This document shows positions 7,471 to 15,044 of a stretch of DNA of 20,549 bases, piece after piece. Origin of the DNA: Richelia sp. UBA3308 (GTDB taxonomy: Bacteria > Cyanobacteriota > Cyanobacteriia > Cyanobacteriales > Nostocaceae); contig DESS01000170.1 in NCBI GenBank assembly GCA_002361335.1, positions 1 to 20,549 on the forward strand. Reading direction: 5' to 3'. How positions within the stretch are numbered: the stretch's first letter is position 1; each line of letters starts with the position of its first letter. The notes below the pieces were generated by a model. It made no database searches. It was not told the origin of the DNA and worked only from the letters and a program-made list of their open reading frames with translations. The position numbers were made by a program, and so were the translations under genes.

Positions 7471-7544
7471 ATTGTGGTGCGTTACGGCTTTTCTAATTAA
7501 TAACTTAGTTTTCTATATACTCGTGCCGTAACACATCCTACAAT
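7471..7544. repeat. 74-bp stem-loop element of the ggtgcgtta / taacacatcc type
   Basis: The arms attgtggtgcgttacggc and gccgtaacacatcctacaat pair with few mismatches around an AT-rich loop of about 36 bp. The arm sequence resembles those of the three units at 16712-17120 (gtagggtgtgtta paired with taacgcacc), so all four belong to one dispersed family. They could form RNA hairpins downstream of genes or be remnants of miniature elements. Confidence 0.7.
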
Positions 7545-7549
7545 CTATG

Positions 7550-7584
7550 CCCCATGCCCAATGCCCAATGCCCTTTCGGCCCAA
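7550..7584. repeat. Heptamer array (catgccc/aatgccc) ending in tgccctttcggccca
   Basis: Three to four heptamers, catgccc and aatgccc, end in tgccctttcggcccaat, nearly the same terminus as at 5690-5706. The array stops just downstream of the ABC transporter stop codon at 7592. Confidence 0.75.
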
Positions 7585-7591
7585 TATTTAA

Positions 7592-9226
7592 TTAAGAATT
7601 AATCTGGTCATATTCAATTTTACCGTAGTCTAATTTGATTATCCGATCTGCAAGGTGGAAATAATGGTCGTCGTGACTGATAACTAATACTGTTTTATGA
7701 CGTTTTTTCAAGTTCATTAATATTTCTTTGTAAAAAATATTTCTAAACATTGGGTCTTGATCTGATGCCCATTCATCAAATAGGTAAATCGGACGATTTT
7801 CTAAATAAGCGGTTAATAATGCAAGGCGTTTACGCTGTCCTTGGGAAAGTTCAATGGTTGATAATTTGCCGTCTTCAATTGTAACTTTATTACTCAATTT
7901 TAACTGTTTTAAGTATTCCTGGGCTTGTTCGTCTAAGGCTGGTTTTCCGATTCCTAAAAGCTTTTCAAATAAGTAAAAGTCGGCGAAAATCACACTAAAG
8001 TGTTGGCGATACCATTCTCTATTCTCATCTGTAATAACTTTGCCATCTAAGATAATTTCTCCAGCTTCGGGTATATATAATCCTGTAATCAATTTGGCTA
8101 AAGTTGATTTTCCACTACCATTTCCACCAACGATAAATACTACTTCTCCGGGTTTAAAAGTTAAATCTAAGGGACCTAAACTAAAGCGGCTTTCTTTGTC
8201 TTCTCCTGGATAAGCATGAACAACTTGCTTTAATTCTAATTGTGAAAATGTTTTGATATCTTGCTTTTCTAACTCTGTATAGTTTTCTTTATTTCCAGCT
8301 AATACCAAACCCATTCTTTCTATTTTTTGTAAGGCGACACTGGCTCTAGATAAATCTTGTAATTTATCTAATATGCTCTGCATGGGCAACATTAAATAAG
8401 TGACTGTGAGTATATATGCTGATAAAACGGCGGGAGAAACTCTTACTATTTGCGGTAATAGAAATAATAGTAAACCTACAAGGATAAAAAATAATAGATT
8501 TCCCCATCCTGTAGAAACCGAAAAGGTTAATAATGCTGCTGAATTTTGATCGCGGGATATGGCTGCACTATGCTGTAATTCGTCTGTGAAAAACTGTTGA
8601 CGGCGAGCAGCATGAAGTTTTAATTCTTTTATACCTTCGGTGATGGCGCGAAAATGTTTAAATAATCTGTCTTGCTCTTCCCGCGCACCAATCAAGAAAC
8701 CCTGCGCTCTGTTGATTAACATTTGAATGCTACCGACAGCTAACATCACGAAGCCGATAGTAAAAGTAAACACTGTACTGGAGATAGAAGATAAATAAAG
8801 CAGACACCCAGCAATAATGGCAATATCAACACAGATAAAAGGGATTGCGTAAACTGTATCGGTTAATGTTGCAACATCTTCTGTGAGGGTTGCTAGCAGA
8901 CGTGGCGTACCTAATCTCTCTAAATGGCGTAGTTGAGAAGATAATATTCCTTTACTTAAACGCAAGCGCAACTGATATACAGCTTCTTGAGAAAGATTTA
9001 TCAATAAAACCTGGGAAATAATGCTGTTGACAACTACTACTAATGCCAAAGTTGGGAACTGCCAAACCAAGTTGCCGAAACTATCTGACGATTGAAACCC
9101 ATCACCTATCGCTCTATTTATCAAGGCAATCAATCGCGCTGTAGTTGCACCACTCACCAAGCCCGTTAAAACTGCGATCGCCACTTGCAACCAAGAAGCC
9201 TTTAATAAAAGCCAGATTAAATTCAT
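7592..9226 (-). CDS. ABC exporter of the cyclic peptide/siderophore class (SyrD/PvdE-like)
   Basis: This 544-aa protein is a half-size ABC exporter with a membrane domain (about 1-300, five to six helices) fused to one ATPase domain. Walker A GGNGSGKST is at 367-375, the signature LSQGQ at 460-464, Walker B YLFDE at 481-485 and the H-loop His at about 518 in VISHDD. The length, the short DEW...DQDP sequence after Walker B and the weak Q-loop region match the cyclic-peptide exporter group (TIGR01194 type), which exports peptides or siderophore precursors as homodimers. No peptide synthetase, RiPP precursor or siderophore gene lies in the window, so the cargo is unknown. The start is the ATG at 9226; the upstream 431 bp is AT-rich. 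Confidence 0.9.
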   Translation of the reverse strand: MNLIWLLLKASWLQVAIAVLTGLVSGATTARLIALINRAIGDGFQSSDSFGNLVWQFPTLALVVVVNSIISQVLLINLSQEAVYQLRLRLSKGILSSQLRHLERLGTPRLLATLTEDVATLTDTVYAIPFICVDIAIIAGCLLYLSSISSTVFTFTIGFVMLAVGSIQMLINRAQGFLIGAREEQDRLFKHFRAITEGIKELKLHAARRQQFFTDELQHSAAISRDQNSAALLTFSVSTGWGNLLFFILVGLLLFLLPQIVRVSPAVLSAYILTVTYLMLPMQSILDKLQDLSRASVALQKIERMGLVLAGNKENYTELEKQDIKTFSQLELKQVVHAYPGEDKESRFSLGPLDLTFKPGEVVFIVGGNGSGKSTLAKLITGLYIPEAGEIILDGKVITDENREWYRQHFSVIFADFYLFEKLLGIGKPALDEQAQEYLKQLKLSNKVTIEDGKLSTIELSQGQRKRLALLTAYLENRPIYLFDEWASDQDPMFRNIFYKEILMNLKKRHKTVLVISHDDHYFHLADRIIKLDYGKIEYDQINS

Positions 9227-9657
9227 TCACTATACCGTAGTTGGTTAAAATTTCGGTTTTCATCCGAAGTATAGCTTATCAATTTATTTACTAAAAGCGC
9301 GATTAATTGTATTATTTAAGACTTTAGAAATGAAGTTTTATCTTAAGGTGAAAAAATATTTATATGTTGTGATGATTACTAATAATCTACGTGTCAATCT
9401 GATAATCTAACTCAGGTTTGGTATTGATAATGTTGCAGAAATTTAACTGATTATAATTGAGTATAAAGCATTTACCGTAAGCTCGAAACACTGGCGGTTT
9501 GCTAATTTGGCTTAATTTATTATATGCAAGCTACTTTTAGTCAAAACCCTTTTTATTAGTAAGTTTTGAGCATTATAGATGATTTATACATTTGTGCGAC
9601 GATAAACTGTAACTGTTCAAATACAAGATATAAAATATCAAACTCAGTAAATATTCT
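9227..9657. other. AT-rich divergent intergenic region
   Basis: This 431-bp spacer separates the minus-strand ABC exporter from a small plus-strand gene. I see no ORF with family features, no RNA gene and no tandem repeat. It must hold the promoters of both genes, but no regulator-binding site stands out. Confidence 0.5.
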
Positions 9658-9672
9658 TTGGATACCGAAAAT

Positions 9673-9939
9673 ATGAATATGATTTATACTTTTGATCAAA
9701 ACGAGTTACTAAAGTTACTTTTATTACAAAAAATCAGCGATTCTTTTTTGATGATTTTAGGAATTTATTTACTAGGGACATTCTTCTTGTATGTAACTTT
9801 ATTTTACATACTCCGTCCTTTAGTACGTCGTTTAGATAATCCTCTGACACTTATTATACTCAGTGTAATTCAAAATCCTTTTGTAATTACTACGGCTTTA
9901 TTTGGCGTTAAATCCTCTGTTAGCAAATTATTCAGGTAA
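9673..9939 (+). CDS. Small membrane protein, two predicted helices
   Basis: I do not recognise this protein. From the ATG at 9673 it has 88 residues; an in-frame TTG at 9658 would add five. Two hydrophobic stretches are visible, around FLMILGIYLLGTFFLYVTLF and around LIILSVIQNPFVITTALFG, linked by a basic turn containing LRPLVRRLDN. The protein ends in a basic tail, KSSVSKLFR. It converges with the membrane-fused ATPase gene (stop codons about 110 bp apart). The Pro/Asn/Pro content of the second helix is more like a small integral membrane protein than a signal peptide. No function is assigned. Confidence 0.55.
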   Translation: MNMIYTFDQNELLKLLLLQKISDSFLMILGIYLLGTFFLYVTLFYILRPLVRRLDNPLTLIILSVIQNPFVITTALFGVKSSVSKLFR

Positions 9940-10002
9940 AAACTTGTCATTGTAGGTGGGCACTGCCTTAGGGGCAAAGGTAATAGTTTTAATTTTAAGG
10001 GA

Positions 10003-10046
10003 AGAATTTTTGGTAGAGCTTCTTACTGAAGAACCAAAATTTTTAA
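10003..10046. terminator. Shared hairpin terminator between convergent genes
   Basis: The arms aatttttggt and accaaaattttt surround an inner stem gcttc / gaag with loop ttact. T-runs occur on both sides, so it can act as a bidirectional terminator. It starts 2 bp beyond the stop codon of the membrane-fused ATPase gene (10049) and lies about 65 bp after the small membrane protein gene. Confidence 0.6.
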
Positions 10047-10048
10047 AT

Positions 10049-12169
10049 TTATGAATTTGTGAATATAGCAAAAACGTTGAAAATAAGTAATATTATTATT
10101 AGATATATATTGAATTGATAATTAATTATTTTTAATAAAATTTTGAAGACACTATTTTCTAATTCAAATTGACTTGTATCAGTTTGAAGCTTTGATAAAC
10201 AATAAGAAGTTTTAGTAAATGCTTGCTGATAAAGAGAAAAATTCCATATAATTATCACAAAGCAACAAATCAAGCTCAGAAAGTAAGCAAATATAGTCCA
10301 TCGTTGACCGCTGGGCAACATAGTTTTTAAACCATATTGTACTTCAAATATTCTGAGAAATTCTATGATAATTAACAGACTTTTATAAGGAGCTATATTA
10401 TTAATGAATAACCAGGAATATTTTGTATAGTTTTGCTTGATTGTCGTAATAATAGGATATGTATTGCGTTCAAATAAATTTATATTATTTTCGATTTCTT
10501 TTAATCTATAATTTAATTTTATGGTTGTTTGAAGACTTTGATTATAATCTTGAAAAGCTGTGTAGATGCTAATGATGCCAAATGGCACAGCTACAATCAC
10601 ATGTAAAATAAAAGTATAAGGAAAAAATAAAATATATGGAAGATAATAATCTCTAAAGTTTTGATGATTATTTCCATATTCAGCTTGAAGCCGTTCAGGT
10701 GCGACAATGAATAGCTGATTTATTAATATTAAAAATACAAGGGTAGAGGCAAATATTCCGACGAAACGGCATATTTTTGCCGATTTTGATTGACTTTGTA
10801 AAATATCTAAAGTTTCTTTTCTCCATACAATACCAACTATATAAAAGTAGATTATTAGCACAAAAAAGCTACGGATAAATTTAATCAAACTTCCATATTC
10901 TCCAAACTTTTGTATCCAAATTTCACTACCAGACCAATAATAAGCTGATAGAAGAGAAATGCCGCAAATAAGCAATAAAATCACACAACAACCTAAAAGC
11001 TGAGCTAAATAAGTAGTCGATGGAGGTAATCTTGTTTCTGTATCTAATTCTTTCCATTCCTGCTGAAAAAACCAAAATGAAGTTAATTGCTTATCAATCC
11101 AATTTTGATTAAAAATTTCTTTGTAAATAGGATTGGCTATTCTCAGTTTGGCTTGCTGTTTTACTACTAATCCAGACAGTTGTAATTCTACTTCTTCATA
11201 ACTATTACTAGTTTCGATTTTGCCTTGGTAGTAAATTCTTTGATAAAGTTCTAATAATATTACCGAACGTTGTTTATCGTGAAGCAGCCTATCGCGTATT
11301 GTTCTTAAATGTTCTGGTTCATCTTGTGCTTCCCAATTATCAATAATCTGCTTTTTTACTAACTGAGAAATGTTGGGGTTTTTGGTTTCGGTGTCAATTA
11401 CTAATTGGCATAACTTCTGAGTAAGAAATGGTTGCCCTCCCGTCCATAAAAGCACTTCTACTAAAATTTTTTCGGGATTATCTATTTTGTTGGCGAATCC
11501 TTTAACTAAGGATAATTTAGCTTCCTCTAATTGAAAACCTTTCAACTCAATTGCTTTACCAATATTAAAAGGAGTGCGTCTTTTGTCTTCAATTAAAGTT
11601 GATGGTGTTGCCACTCCTAGCAAACAAAAGGTAAGTCGATTATATTTGGGATTATCCGCACGTTGATTGTAGCAACTGCGAATAAATGCGAAAAAATCAT
11701 CCGTGGGGAAATCTAAACCAATAACGCTATCAATTTCGTCAATAAAAACGACAATATTTTCAGAAATAGACTCTAACAATACTTCATCGATTATCTCACT
11801 CAGTCGCTGCACTCCAGAAAGAAAATTGCGCGTGCGCCACCATTGTTTCCAGTCAATTTCAATTGAAGATCCAAAACTTCTAAATAAACGATAAGCAATA
11901 CCTTTATACCATTGTTCTGAAGTAACTTGGCTACCAGTGGCTGTTAAATCAATTGCAGCGCAAGCAATACCATTAGCTTGCAATTTTTTCATTGTACGTA
12001 CTCGCAGGCTAGATTTACCCATTTGGCGGGAGTTGAGTACGTAGCAAAATTTTCCAGTTGACAAACTCTGATAAAGCTCATCATCAGCCTCTCGCTTAAC
12101 ATAAGTAGGATCGTTGGCTGATAAACTTCCCCCTTGGTATTTATAAGAGTAGGTTGATTCTTGTTTCAT
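10049..12169 (-). CDS. AAA_35 / iSTAND-type ATPase fused to a polytopic membrane domain
   Basis: This 706-aa protein has an N-terminal AAA-like (AAA_35) domain at about residues 10-350. Walker A is in SRQMGKSSL (K52) and Walker B is VVFIDEID at about 139-146, followed by the family segment TPFNIGKAIELKGF and a winged-helix-like region. From about 385 to the end there are about six hydrophobic helices, at roughly 390-415, 425-450, 465-490, 515-545, 630-655 and 680-704. A hydrophilic, coiled-coil-like insert separates the fourth and fifth. Proteins of this ATPase family usually carry soluble WD40, TPR, CHASE2 or peptidase partners, so the large membrane module is unusual. It lies 157 bp downstream of an HTH-AAA_35 gene on the same strand. 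A role in signalling or a conflict response is inferred. Confidence 0.85.
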   Translation of the reverse strand: MKQESTYSYKYQGGSLSANDPTYVKREADDELYQSLSTGKFCYVLNSRQMGKSSLRVRTMKKLQANGIACAAIDLTATGSQVTSEQWYKGIAYRLFRSFGSSIEIDWKQWWRTRNFLSGVQRLSEIIDEVLLESISENIVVFIDEIDSVIGLDFPTDDFFAFIRSCYNQRADNPKYNRLTFCLLGVATPSTLIEDKRRTPFNIGKAIELKGFQLEEAKLSLVKGFANKIDNPEKILVEVLLWTGGQPFLTQKLCQLVIDTETKNPNISQLVKKQIIDNWEAQDEPEHLRTIRDRLLHDKQRSVILLELYQRIYYQGKIETSNSYEEVELQLSGLVVKQQAKLRIANPIYKEIFNQNWIDKQLTSFWFFQQEWKELDTETRLPPSTTYLAQLLGCCVILLLICGISLLSAYYWSGSEIWIQKFGEYGSLIKFIRSFFVLIIYFYIVGIVWRKETLDILQSQSKSAKICRFVGIFASTLVFLILINQLFIVAPERLQAEYGNNHQNFRDYYLPYILFFPYTFILHVIVAVPFGIISIYTAFQDYNQSLQTTIKLNYRLKEIENNINLFERNTYPIITTIKQNYTKYSWLFINNIAPYKSLLIIIEFLRIFEVQYGLKTMLPSGQRWTIFAYFLSLICCFVIIIWNFSLYQQAFTKTSYCLSKLQTDTSQFELENSVFKILLKIINYQFNIYLIIILLIFNVFAIFTNS

Positions 12170-12279
12170 CAGGTAATATTGCGGATTTGATTTGAGTCAA
12201 CTACAAAAATAAGAATTTAACCGTATAAGGTTATTTTAAAAGTATAGTTTTTACCACAATTCTCGGATAATCTTCCCTT

Positions 12280-12299
12280 CCCCCCTTATAAAAGGGGGG
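12280..12299. repeat. Perfect palindrome ccccccttataaaagggggg
   Basis: An 8-bp perfect stem with loop ataa sits between the two AAA_35 genes. No T-run follows it on the minus strand, so it is not a classical terminator, though the hairpin could attenuate read-through between them. The same kind of C6/G6 palindrome is commonly scattered in cyanobacterial spacers. Confidence 0.6.
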
Positions 12300-12325
12300 T
12301 AAAATACTTAACTAAACCTTAATAT

Positions 12326-13642
12326 CTACCCTCTCACCAAGGAATTTTTGAAATACAAGCGATATAAATTACATCTAGGCTCAACTTCATTACCGCACCA
12401 ACGTACTAATCCCATACTGTGGAGTTTAAAGGCTTCCTCTGAATCAATTCGCACTGGTTGGTTTTTTTCCACTACATTTTTCATCGCTGCTGCTAGTTTT
12501 TCATCTTGCTGTAAATCAGTGGAAATTTTCCGCAAGTGATTTCTATAAAGCCCGGCTTCTGTAACTGCTGTTTGCAAAAATTCATCTAGGTTTGTTGGGT
12601 GATTTTTAATATTACCAAATGCTTGATGCAACAGATAAGGATGACCACCTACTATTGCCATAATTTTGTCAATCAGAATATAATCTTTATGGAGTCCGTG
12701 GTGTATTGCTAAATCTTGAACCTGCTCAATATTAAACTCCGGTAAATCAATCGGTAACCCCACATTAAAAGGCGATTGATTGATATGTAAGGGAATATAA
12801 ACTTCCGTGGAATGGGCTACTATCAAACGCAGCTTTTTCCAGTCATCAATAAATTTAGCATCTTCATACCAAGAACGTAATAATCCGAAAAAATCCGCTG
12901 CCACTTCCTGATACTTAAAAACTCTATCTACATTATCCAAACCTAAAACTAGCGGAGTATCTATATTGGCTAAAATATAATCTTCAAAATAAGCGGTGCA
13001 GTTATCATTACTGCTAGAATCGTGATCCCAAAAATCAGCGACATGATTTTCCAGTTTTAACCGTCTACTGATGCTGCAACACAACCAACGCAAGAATTTA
13101 TCCAAATTTTTGATAGTACAATCATCCGCTTGCAACAGATTCAAAGGCACTGTTTTTAAATTCTGCTTCTTGCCGTAGTCAAAAATCTTGTTCATCAAAG
13201 AAGTTTTGCCCATTTTCCAAGAGGCTTTGATGCATATAAGTGCCCCTGGCTGCAAAATTTCTTCATAACACAAAGATTCCACGGGAGGGCGATTGATGTA
13301 AGCATCGTCAATAATTAGGGATTCTTGCTTCACATAATTATCTTGAAGGTTATTCTCCTGACAAGTAGATGATGAAAGCAAATGTCGTTTCAGTGCTTCC
13401 TTGAAATTATTTTTTTTAACTTTTTCTCCCACAACTTCTGAAAGTAGTTTCCATAACTTGGGAGCTACATCTTGACTTATATAACTTAAAGTATATTTAT
13501 TTTCCTCGGCAATTTTTCCATAATCTTGTTTGTGCCAAGCCCCTTTAATTATTGCTGTTTCAACATCCGTCAAATTTCTTTGTATTTGAGCATACATCAG
13601 ATTATTCGCTATTTTCAGAGCTTCATTCAAGTCGAAGTTCAT
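12326..13642 (-). CDS. vMAP-type HTH plus AAA_35 (iSTAND-like) ATPase
   Basis: This 438-aa protein starts with a helix-turn-helix region (about 1-90) matching the N-terminal domain of vWA-MoxR-associated proteins; typical elements are RNLTDVETAIIKGAW, YGKIAEENKYTLSYI and PKLWKLLSEV. An AAA_35 domain follows, with Walker A KMGKTSLM (K146) and a Walker B-like LVLGLDNVDR at about 231-240. The second Walker B acidic residue is Asn (LDN), where many family members have Asp or Glu, so hydrolysis may be weak. The segment SPFNVGLPIDLPEF and a C-terminal winged-helix region complete the family pattern. Such proteins usually carry an extra C-terminal effector (TIR, caspase, WD40); none is present here. 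The membrane-fused ATPase next door may supply the missing partner, which is inference. Confidence 0.88.
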   Translation of the reverse strand: MNFDLNEALKIANNLMYAQIQRNLTDVETAIIKGAWHKQDYGKIAEENKYTLSYISQDVAPKLWKLLSEVVGEKVKKNNFKEALKRHLLSSSTCQENNLQDNYVKQESLIIDDAYINRPPVESLCYEEILQPGALICIKASWKMGKTSLMNKIFDYGKKQNLKTVPLNLLQADDCTIKNLDKFLRWLCCSISRRLKLENHVADFWDHDSSSNDNCTAYFEDYILANIDTPLVLGLDNVDRVFKYQEVAADFFGLLRSWYEDAKFIDDWKKLRLIVAHSTEVYIPLHINQSPFNVGLPIDLPEFNIEQVQDLAIHHGLHKDYILIDKIMAIVGGHPYLLHQAFGNIKNHPTNLDEFLQTAVTEAGLYRNHLRKISTDLQQDEKLAAAMKNVVEKNQPVRIDSEEAFKLHSMGLVRWCGNEVEPRCNLYRLYFKNSLVRG

Positions 13643-13979
13643 TATTAGTAAATATCCTTATCAATAGAAAAAAAATAGTTCTAAAAAATATGAGTTTTTT
13701 TGACAATCTACAGTTAGTATACATCTACTAACCCGATGATTTTGGATATTTATACCTCAATTTACCTGAATTTTTCTGAAAAATAAGTCTAATGACGCAC
13801 ACTATGAATTATTCAAGTTAAATAGAATACTTTTCAATTCTGAGTTTACCTGAGCTTTTCTGAAAAATAAGTCTAATTAATGACATTGAAATACTCCAGA
13901 ATTTAACTCAAGTCGCGAGCTTTTCTGACATGCATACTTAGAGATGTAAGTTAAAAATTACTCAGATTGAGGTAAAACA
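13643..13979. promoter_or_regulatory. Intergenic region with spaced direct repeats
   Basis: This 337-bp divergent spacer lies between the HTH-ATPase gene (minus) and a secreted-protein gene (plus). Two 33-bp near-identical direct repeats occur at 13761-13793 and 13845-13877, differing only in aa versus gc near the middle. A shorter third copy, gcgagcttttctgaca, lies at 13915-13930. The spacings are about 84 and 65 bp. The array may hold regulator-binding sites or may be an early satellite expansion. Confidence 0.7.
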
Positions 13980-14435
13980 ATGAAACGATTCATAGATATA
14001 ATTTCATTTCGCCGCAAATTTCTTCAAATATTGACAATTATTACTATTACTAGTGCGATCGCGATTTCTACATTGGGCTTTCCTCTACCAGCTTCCGCAC
14101 AAACAGCTAGATCAACAATTAGTATTTGTGGTGGCCGCCCTGACTGTATCAAACATGACCTTAAAACCCAAGCAAGTTGTGAATTGAAACAATCTAGAGC
14201 AGCAAGAGACAGAAGATGGACCAAAGGATTGAATACTGAGATGGATAATAAGATTTTGCAGGGTGATGTTGTTGCCTATAAAATTCAATGGTTCAATGGT
14301 TCTTGGTCTGGCTGGTATGTCACTGGAGTGAATGATATCGACTGGAAATATAACACCATAGAAAACGACATGCGCCGCATGTGGTCTTATTTCAACGATC
14401 ATAATCATCAATACATTATCTGCCGCGAACCGTAG
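13980..14435 (+). CDS. Secreted protein of unknown function, four cysteines after the signal peptide
   Basis: This 151-aa protein has a basic N-terminus, a hydrophobic core and a likely signal peptidase I site after ASA at residues 38-40. The mature protein (about 111 residues) has four cysteines (50, 56, 67, 148), so two disulfides are possible. It is rich in aromatics in the C-terminal half: WFNGSWSGWYV, DWKYN, MWSYFNDHNHQYIIC. I do not recognise the family. The aromatic and Asn-rich repeats are reminiscent of secreted binding domains, but that is only an impression. A good ribosome binding site, gagg, lies 7 nt before the ATG. The gene has its own upstream spacer and is followed by a perfect palindrome, so it is probably monocistronic. 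Confidence 0.8.
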   Translation: MKRFIDIISFRRKFLQILTIITITSAIAISTLGFPLPASAQTARSTISICGGRPDCIKHDLKTQASCELKQSRAARDRRWTKGLNTEMDNKILQGDVVAYKIQWFNGSWSGWYVTGVNDIDWKYNTIENDMRRMWSYFNDHNHQYIICREP

Positions 14436-14509
14436 TTTTGAGAGTTAAGAATATTGAAGGTGTGAATAATCACGCCTTCGGTACCTCTCCTAGAGGGGAA
14501 ATTAAAATG

Positions 14510-14535
14510 TAGAGACGTGATATATCACGTCTCTA
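14510..14535. repeat. Perfect 26-bp palindrome
   Basis: Every base from 14510 to 14535 is self-complementary (tagagacgtgata and its reverse complement). It follows the secreted-protein gene by 75 bp and precedes the 3' end of the convergent VanZ-like gene. There is no long T-run, so a terminator role is weak. A smaller hairpin, cctct with agagg, lies at 14484-14497. Elements with gtagagacg arms are a common dispersed type in Nostocales. Confidence 0.7.
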
Positions 14536-14651
14536 AAAACGTTTCGATGTTCTAATAAATTTATTTCATAAATAGTTTAGTATTTAATTAGACCTGAGGC
14601 GGAGCGTCTCCGGCTGCGCTTTCAAACATCCTCTAATAACTGCTATCAAAA

Positions 14652-15044
14652 TTACGATTGATTTCCCTCAGATGCTCTTACCTTCACCCTCTGTGCCAAC
14701 CAAGTAAATACAACAATCCCGCAAAAATCCGCCGCTAAATCCACTAAATCAAAGTTACGATGAGGGGAAAACATTTGTAAGCATTCTTCAATTACCACAA
14801 AAAAGCTAATCACAATCGGCACCAAAGGAAGAGAAAAATTTAAAATATTGATCTGACGTTTATTAAATGCTAAATGTCCTAAAAAAGCCGAAAATCCCAT
14901 CAACAGAAAATGTAAAATAGTGTCGTAATAGGGAAATTGCTTGATTTCATTGGGAATAATCTTTAAATAAGCTGATAAAGATATTGCCAAAATAAGTCCA
15001 ATATAAAACCAGAAGGCGATAACCCAAGGACGATTAGATTTCAT
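14652..15044 (-). CDS. VanZ-like family membrane protein
   Basis: This 130-aa protein has four predicted membrane helices: FWFYIGLILAISLSAYL, HFLLMGFSAFLGHLAF, FSLPLVPIVISFFVVI and LAADFCGIVVFTWLA. The VanZ-type conserved residues are present: D41 and H45 in YYDTILHF, and the acidic helix end EECLQMF.PHR.FDLVDLAAD with its Glu, Gln, Arg and Asp residues. The family is named for the teicoplanin-resistance protein VanZ, but most members are not resistance genes and have unknown roles in the envelope. Length is typical of short cyanobacterial members. The start is the ATG at 15044. Confidence 0.85.
   Translation of the reverse strand: MKSNRPWVIAFWFYIGLILAISLSAYLKIIPNEIKQFPYYDTILHFLLMGFSAFLGHLAFNKRQINILNFSLPLVPIVISFFVVIEECLQMFSPHRNFDLVDLAADFCGIVVFTWLAQRVKVRASEGNQS

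Larger units (their letters stand above)
7133..7591. other. Repeat-rich intergenic region
   Basis: This 459-bp gap holds no gene that I can support. In order it contains a 16-bp tandem duplication, inverted repeat copy B, a 74-bp stem-loop element and a heptamer array. The Uma2 promoter should lie at its left end, because that gene reads leftwards from 7132. Confidence 0.55.

Noticed and set aside
12280..12299. Intrinsic terminator between the two AAA_35 genes
   Set aside because: The palindrome is perfect but no T-run follows on the transcribed strand, so it is listed as a repeat only.
14652..15044. Glycopeptide resistance gene
   Set aside because: Only the VanZ-like fold is present, with no vanA, vanH or vanX genes; most family members are not resistance determinants.
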